Position numbers and translations under genes: made by a program. Positions 59,939 through 64,000 of a stretch of DNA of 64,000 nt are shown here, in pieces. Under the pieces are notes generated by a model. That model searched no databases and was not told the origin of the DNA. It saw only the letters and a program-made list of their open reading frames with translations. Numbering within the stretch: the stretch's first letter is position 1; the number at the start of each line of letters is the position of its first letter. The stretch is from Arthrobacter sp. FB24 (GTDB taxonomy: Bacteria; Actinomycetota; Actinomycetes; Actinomycetales; Micrococcaceae), in assembly GCF_000196235.1 (NCBI RefSeq), contig NC_008541.1, positions 248,001-312,000 on the forward strand, written 5' to 3'.

Positions 59939-62476
59939 TCATCCGGATTCCGCCACGACGTCGTCGGCGTTCTTGTCCAGGCGCCAGCCGCGCCATACCG
60001 GGTGCCTTAGTTTCCCGCCGCCGGTCCATTCCCCGAAGGTAACTTCGCCCACCAGTCCGGGAGCCACCCAGTGGGCATCGGAGGCGTCGGCAGCGGGAAC
60101 TTCGGTGAAGGGTGAGGTCTTCCTGGACAGCGTGTCCACCTGCAGCCGCAGTTCCTTCAGTTCCCGGTCGCTGAATCCGCTGCCCACGCGTCCCACGTAC
60201 CGCAGCTTGGCGCCATCGGGGATGCCCACCAGCAATGACCCCACGGAGCCTTGCCTGGACCCCTTGCCGGGGCGCCAGCCGCCCACCACCACTTCCTGGG
60301 TGCGCTCGAACTTCAGCTTCAGCCAGGACCTGCTGCGCTCGCCGCTTACATATCGGCCGTCAAGGCGCTTGGCCATGATTCCTTCGAGGCCAAGTTCCCT
60401 GGCGCTCTCGAGGATGTGCTCCACCTCGTGGTCCAGGACTTCGGACAGGTGCACGGGGCAGCCGTCCGGCCAATCCAACTGCTCCAAACGTGCCCGGCGC
60501 CTCCGGAGGGGCATCCTGCGGAGGTCCTCGCCTGCGTCGGACAGCAGGTCGAACACCATGAGCCGGACCGGAGTCGCTGCCCGCGCTTTGGCGACGTCGG
60601 CCGCTTTGGTCAGTTTCATCCGCGTCTGTAGCAGCCCGAAATCGGGCCGCCCGGAAGGTCCGACGGCGACGATCTCGCCGTCGGCGGTGAAGCTCTGCTC
60701 CGGCCAGCAGCTGCGGTCCGTCAGTTCCGGGTAGCTTGCGGTCATGTCATTGCCGTTACGGCTGATGAGCCGGATCCGGTCGGCGTCGCCGATGATGAGC
60801 GCACGGATACCGTCCCATTTCAGTTCGAACTGCCAGTCCAAGCCGCGGAGGTCGGCCGGGGTCCCGGCGCTGGCCATCATTGGCAGGAAATCCGGCGCCG
60901 GCGAGAGGTCCGGCGGCGGCTCGTCCTGCTTCGCTGCCTCTGCGGGGCCACCTGTGGCCGGGGGAGTGCCTGTGGCTGCCGGCGCGTGCCCTTTGCGGTC
61001 CATCAGATGGATGAGCCACTGGGCCTGCTCCGGCGATTTCGAGGTGTCGCTGTCCCGGCTGGTCCGGATCAGTGCGAACTTCCGGGTCCCGCCAAGGCCG
61101 CCGCCGTCCGCCCCCGTGAGGGTTGCGATGACTTCCTTGCCTGCGATCCATTTGTCGCATTCGTAGTAGCCGTGGTCCCAGATGGTGACGTTCCCTGCGC
61201 CGTACTGGCCTTTGGGGATGGTGCCCTCGAAATCGAGGTAGTCCATGGGGTGGTCTTCGGTCTGGACTGCAAGGTGGTTCTGCGTCCCTGAGGTTGGTAC
61301 GCCTTTCGGAAGCGCCCAGGACACCAGCACGCCGTCCCGCTCCAGCCGGAAGTCGTAATGCAGCCGGCTGGCGTGGTGCTCCTGGATCACAAACCGCTCC
61401 CTGATGGTGCCGGCGTTGGGGTCAGCCCCGTGACGGTCGGCGCTGAACGGTTCGGGGGTCCCTTCCGGATCCCGCATGGAGCGGTACTTTTCCAGCCTCG
61501 GGTCCGTGCTGCCGCCGTCGGCAGTTGTACTGTCGCGGGGCCCGGCGGCGGAGCCCCCGCCGCCGGGATGGCCCCGCACGTGGCTGCCGCCCGCGGAGAC
61601 CGGCGCGAACGGATCCTTGCCGTCCTTGACCCGCCGCATGACCTCCCGGTAGTCCAGTTGCTTCAGCTTGGGGGAGGCCAACTCACGCCACGTCCTGGGG
61701 GCCGCCACAGTGGGGCGGAGCCGGCCGCGAAGGGAGTACGGGACGATAGTGGTCTTCGCCGCGTTGTTCTGGCTCCAGTCCACCAGAACCTTGCCTGTGC
61801 GGAGGGTCTTCTTCATGTCGCTGACAGCCAGGTCCGGGTGGTCCGATTCCAGGGCGCGGGCAAGTTCGTGGGCGAACTCGGAGATCTGGTCCGAGCTCTG
61901 TGTGCCGTCGAGGCCGGCGTAGAGGTGGACGCCCTTGCTGCCGCTGGTCACCGGGATAGGATCCAGGCCAACGTCCCTCAGGATGGCGCGGGCCAACCGT
62001 GCCACTTCGGCGCACTCGGCCAGCCCGGCGCCCTCGCCGGGGTCAAGGTCCAGCACCAGCCGGTCCGGGTTCATGGGATTGCCGTGCGGGTCCACGCGCC
62101 ACTGCGGGACGTGGATTTCCAGCGAACCCATCTGGGCCAGCCAGATCAGGGTGGCGGCGTCGTTGACCAGCGGGTACTGATTGGTGCGCTCCTTGTGCCG
62201 GATCGAGGCTCGCGGAATCCAGCCGGGCGTGGAGTCCTCCAGGTTCTTCTGGAAAAACATTTCGCCCGGTGCCTCCGCGGTGCCCACCCCGTTGACCCAG
62301 CGCTTGCGGGTGGCGGGCCGGTTCACCGCGGCGGGGACAAGAACCGGCGCTACGGCGGTGTAGTACGCCAGGACGTCCGCCTTGGTGGTGCCGGTCTCCG
62401 GGTACATCACCTTGTCCAGGTTGGTGACCACCAGTTCGCGGCCCTGGATCCGGACACGTTCCCTACTGCCGGCCAA
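59939..62476 (-). CDS. ligD: Multifunctional NHEJ DNA ligase LigD (Pol-PE-Lig)
   Basis: An 845-residue enzyme in the mycobacterial domain order. Polymerase/primase domain (about 1-300): DKVMYPETG, RLVLDLDPGEG with the catalytic Asp-x-Asp, and VTSGSKGVHLY. 3'-phosphoesterase domain (about 365-510): HHASRLHYDFRLERDGVL and DYLDFEGTIPKGQYGAG. Ligase domain (about 545-845): FELKWDGIRALI with the AMP-linked lysine, GEIVAVGPSG, and MAKRLDGRYVSGERSRSWLK. A TTG start follows GGAGGTG. It repairs double-strand breaks with Ku, encoded divergently 40 bp away. Confidence 0.95.
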   Translation of the reverse strand: MAGSRERVRIQGRELVVTNLDKVMYPETGTTKADVLAYYTAVAPVLVPAAVNRPATRKRWVNGVGTAEAPGEMFFQKNLEDSTPGWIPRASIRHKERTNQYPLVNDAATLIWLAQMGSLEIHVPQWRVDPHGNPMNPDRLVLDLDPGEGAGLAECAEVARLARAILRDVGLDPIPVTSGSKGVHLYAGLDGTQSSDQISEFAHELARALESDHPDLAVSDMKKTLRTGKVLVDWSQNNAAKTTIVPYSLRGRLRPTVAAPRTWRELASPKLKQLDYREVMRRVKDGKDPFAPVSAGGSHVRGHPGGGGSAAGPRDSTTADGGSTDPRLEKYRSMRDPEGTPEPFSADRHGADPNAGTIRERFVIQEHHASRLHYDFRLERDGVLVSWALPKGVPTSGTQNHLAVQTEDHPMDYLDFEGTIPKGQYGAGNVTIWDHGYYECDKWIAGKEVIATLTGADGGGLGGTRKFALIRTSRDSDTSKSPEQAQWLIHLMDRKGHAPAATGTPPATGGPAEAAKQDEPPPDLSPAPDFLPMMASAGTPADLRGLDWQFELKWDGIRALIIGDADRIRLISRNGNDMTASYPELTDRSCWPEQSFTADGEIVAVGPSGRPDFGLLQTRMKLTKAADVAKARAATPVRLMVFDLLSDAGEDLRRMPLRRRRARLEQLDWPDGCPVHLSEVLDHEVEHILESARELGLEGIMAKRLDGRYVSGERSRSWLKLKFERTQEVVVGGWRPGKGSRQGSVGSLLVGIPDGAKLRYVGRVGSGFSDRELKELRLQVDTLSRKTSPFTEVPAADASDAHWVAPGLVGEVTFGEWTGGGKLRHPVWRGWRLDKNADDVVAESG

Positions 62477-62516
62477 AGGCCTTCACCTCCGGGCAACTCT
62501 GATGTTCACTTGATCC

Positions 62517-63557
62517 ATGAGAGCCATCTGGAAAGGCGCTATCGCATTTGGGCTGGTCAACGTGCCGGTCAAGGTCTACAGCGCCACCGAAGACCACGAC
62601 ATCGGGCTCCACCAGGTCCACGGCGCTGACGGCGGGCGCATCCGTTACCAGCGCCGCTGTGAAGTCTGCGGCGAGATCGTGGATTACGCGGACATCGACA
62701 AGGCCTACGAAGAGGACGGCCGCACGGTGATCCTCACCCGTGACGAGCTCAAGTCCATCCCGGCGGAGAGCAGCCACGAGATCGAAGTGGTTCAGTTTGT
62801 TCCGTCCGAGCAGCTCGATCCCATGATGTTCGAGAAGAGCTACTACCTGGAACCGGATTCGAAGTCCCCCAAGGCGTACGTCCTCCTCCGCCGGGCACTG
62901 GAGGACACGGACCGTGTGGCCGTGGTCCAGTTCGCGCTCCGGGAGAAGACCCGGCTCGGCGCTTTGCGGATCAAAGACGACGTCCTGGTGCTGCAATCGC
63001 TGCTGTGGGCGGACGAGGTCAGGGAGCCAGCTTTCCCCGCCTTGGAAACCACCGTGCGGATCTCCGCCCAGGAGCGGGAGATGTCCGCGGCCCTGGTTGA
63101 CTCCATGGCCGGGGATTTTGAGCCCGGCCAGTTCACGGATGACTACCAGGTGCAGCTCCGCAAGCTCATTGACGCCAAGATCGAGCAGGGCGAGTCCCTG
63201 GACACGGAACAGACGTTCGGGGCAGAGGCTGCCGAAGCGGGCAGCGGCGAAGTGATCGACCTGATGGAAGCCCTCAAGCGAAGCCTGGAAAAGAAGCGGG
63301 GCGGCGGGAGTGCCGACGCGGCACAGGCCGACGACGCCGGGAAGGCTCCCGCGAAGGCCTCCCGTTCTTCTGCCTCGGGCAGGTCGGCAGCGTCGAAAGG
63401 CGCGGGTGCCAAGACGACGGCGGCCCGTTCGACCGCTTCCAAGACAACGGCTTCCAAGACAACCGCTTCCAAGGCTCCCGCCAAGACCGCCGCCAAGGCA
63501 GCTGCAGCGGAGCCGGCCGCCAAGGAACCGGCCAAGAGCCGGCGAAAAGGGGCCTGA
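62517..63557 (+). CDS. ku: Ku DNA end-binding protein with basic C-terminal extension
   Basis: A 346-residue homodimeric Ku. The core (1-255) starts RAIWKGAIAFGLVNVPVKVY and has RRCEVCGEIVDY and YYLEPDSKSPKAYVLL. About 90 extra C-terminal residues are Lys/Ala/Ser/Thr-rich with repeated SKTTASK units and end in SRRKGA, a histone-like tail known in several actinobacterial Ku proteins to aid DNA binding. It recruits LigD. Divergent from ligD with a 40-bp shared promoter region. Confidence 0.95.
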   Translation: MRAIWKGAIAFGLVNVPVKVYSATEDHDIGLHQVHGADGGRIRYQRRCEVCGEIVDYADIDKAYEEDGRTVILTRDELKSIPAESSHEIEVVQFVPSEQLDPMMFEKSYYLEPDSKSPKAYVLLRRALEDTDRVAVVQFALREKTRLGALRIKDDVLVLQSLLWADEVREPAFPALETTVRISAQEREMSAALVDSMAGDFEPGQFTDDYQVQLRKLIDAKIEQGESLDTEQTFGAEAAEAGSGEVIDLMEALKRSLEKKRGGGSADAAQADDAGKAPAKASRSSASGRSAASKGAGAKTTAARSTASKTTASKTTASKAPAKTAAKAAAAEPAAKEPAKSRRKGA

Positions 63558-63583
63558 AGTGCGGTAACCCATGGCAGCCGCGC

Positions 63584-63850
63584 TCAGGAGTTTCTAAGCG
63601 CAGAGATGAGCTCGCTTTTCTTCTTGCGGGAGTAACCCGTCAGCCCTATTTCCTTGGCGCGCGCTTTGAGTTGAGCCACCGTCCAGTCTTCATAGTCGCC
63701 GCTCTTGCCGCCCTTGCGGCCTACTGCGGAGCGTCCCTTATTGGCGGCGGCGTTGGAAATGCGGGCCGCCTTCTGCTTCGAGGCGCCGTCTTCCCGAAGC
63801 TCTTCGTACAGCTCAGGATCCTTCAGGCCGGGGTTCTTTTTCTCAGGCAT
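63584..63850 (-). CDS. Small Rho_N/SAP-like protein (DUF7218 type)
   Basis: An 88-residue basic protein. The N-terminal part ([20 protein letters not shown] and [19 protein letters not shown]) is the DUF7218-like region. The C-terminal [20 protein letters not shown] with the [11 protein letters not shown] helix is a Rho N-terminal/SAP-type nucleic-acid-binding motif. ATG 63850 is chosen because it lies 2 bp after the stop of the upstream gene. It converges on ku and may be a nucleoid-associated protein; that is inference. Confidence 0.8.
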   Translation of the reverse strand: MPEKKNPGLKDPELYEELREDGASKQKAARISNAAANKGRSAVGRKGGKSGDYEDWTVAQLKARAKEIGLTGYSRKKKSELISALRNS

Positions 63851-63852
63851 GG

Positions 63853-64000
63853 TCAGCTCGGATCCCATGGTTCAGCGTCGTCAATGAAAGGGTCCACCCC
63901 TGCCGGACGCTGCGGCGAAGGCGCAGGCGTGTGCGGCGGCTGCGGGTGGGATGCGTGGGCGGCGGACTCGTGACCGTGGTGCGCCGGGGCGTTGGCCGCG
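63853..64000 (-). CDS. C-terminal end of an unidentified gene (partial)
   Basis: The minus-strand frame entering from the right edge stops at TGA 63855-63853. Its 48 visible residues are Ala/His/Pro-rich ([17 protein letters not shown]) and end in the acidic [14 protein letters not shown]-rich third positions and tight spacing to the next gene support a real gene end. The family cannot be identified from this tail. Confidence 0.55.
   Translation of the reverse strand, partial: AANAPAHHGHESAAHASHPQPPHTPAPSPQRPAGVDPFIDDAEPWDPS

Overview
The window is a high-GC, gene-dense actinobacterial chromosome segment. The gene set (a DUF222/HNH endonuclease, a DUF4193 zinc protein, MmyB-like and GAF-ANTAR regulators, a full LigD/Ku pair and a DesABCD-type siderophore operon) and the codon use suggest a soil Micrococcaceae such as Arthrobacter or Pseudarthrobacter. 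That genus call is an inference from content, not a phylogenetic result. I saw no rRNA, tRNA, CRISPR array, intact insertion sequence or prophage.

Layout. 1-2.5 kb: an acid-sugar locus with the first codons of an L-fuconate-dehydratase-like gene, a GntR/FCD repressor and an ACS-type MFS permease; the two outward promoters are near-identical mirror copies. 2.6-5.9 kb: a PfkB-type sugar-phosphate kinase, a DedA membrane protein and a DUF222-HNH protein. 6.3-12.8 kb: DUF4193, then a complete urease operon ureABCEFGD ending in a NiCoT nickel permease. 12.9-18.9 kb: an HhH-GPD repair protein, a FAD-Rieske oxidoreductase, and a TetR-controlled amino-acid permease/amidohydrolase pair. 19.2-21.1 kb: a VOC protein, the remnant of a deleted alcohol dehydrogenase, and an intact zinc alcohol dehydrogenase. 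21.2-28.8 kb: alpha-glucan and sugar functions (secreted GH13 amylase with a LacI/MalR-like box, amylo-1,6-glucosidase, GT4 glycosyltransferase). 29-36.5 kb: small stress-type membrane proteins, three aldo/keto reductases, an epimerase, an MmyB-like regulator, dodecin and an SGNH hydrolase.

36.6-42.6 kb: a CsoR-family regulator with a CstR-like cysteine pair, then a FadR-regulated four-carbon acid-sugar operon (DUF1537 kinase, 3-hydroxyisobutyrate-type dehydrogenase, GntP permease, class II aldolase). 42.7-44.9 kb: membrane and acyltransferase genes. 44.9-49.6 kb: a signalling and exopolysaccharide region: GAF-ANTAR regulator, STAS-like protein, a BcsA-like GT2 synthase interrupted by an in-frame TAA, then a STAS anti-sigma antagonist and an RsbW-like ATPase, with overlapping genes. 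49.7-56 kb: an iron-box-controlled desABCD hydroxamate siderophore operon plus an SDR. 56-58.8 kb: FUSC and MHS transporters. 59-64 kb: two small hydrophilic proteins, then divergent ligD and ku for non-homologous end joining, and a Rho_N/SAP-like small protein.

The most notable points are the split GT2 synthase inside a partner-switching operon; the mirrored operator/promoter pair around the GntR gene; the DUF1537 operon that uses an FBA-type aldolase and lacks recognisable OtnI and OtnC; a short leader peptide translationally coupled to the debranching enzyme; the CstR-like regulator with no visible sulfur genes; and several unusual repeats (3 x 31 bp, a 19-bp-arm palindrome and a 15-bp tandem duplication across a stop codon).
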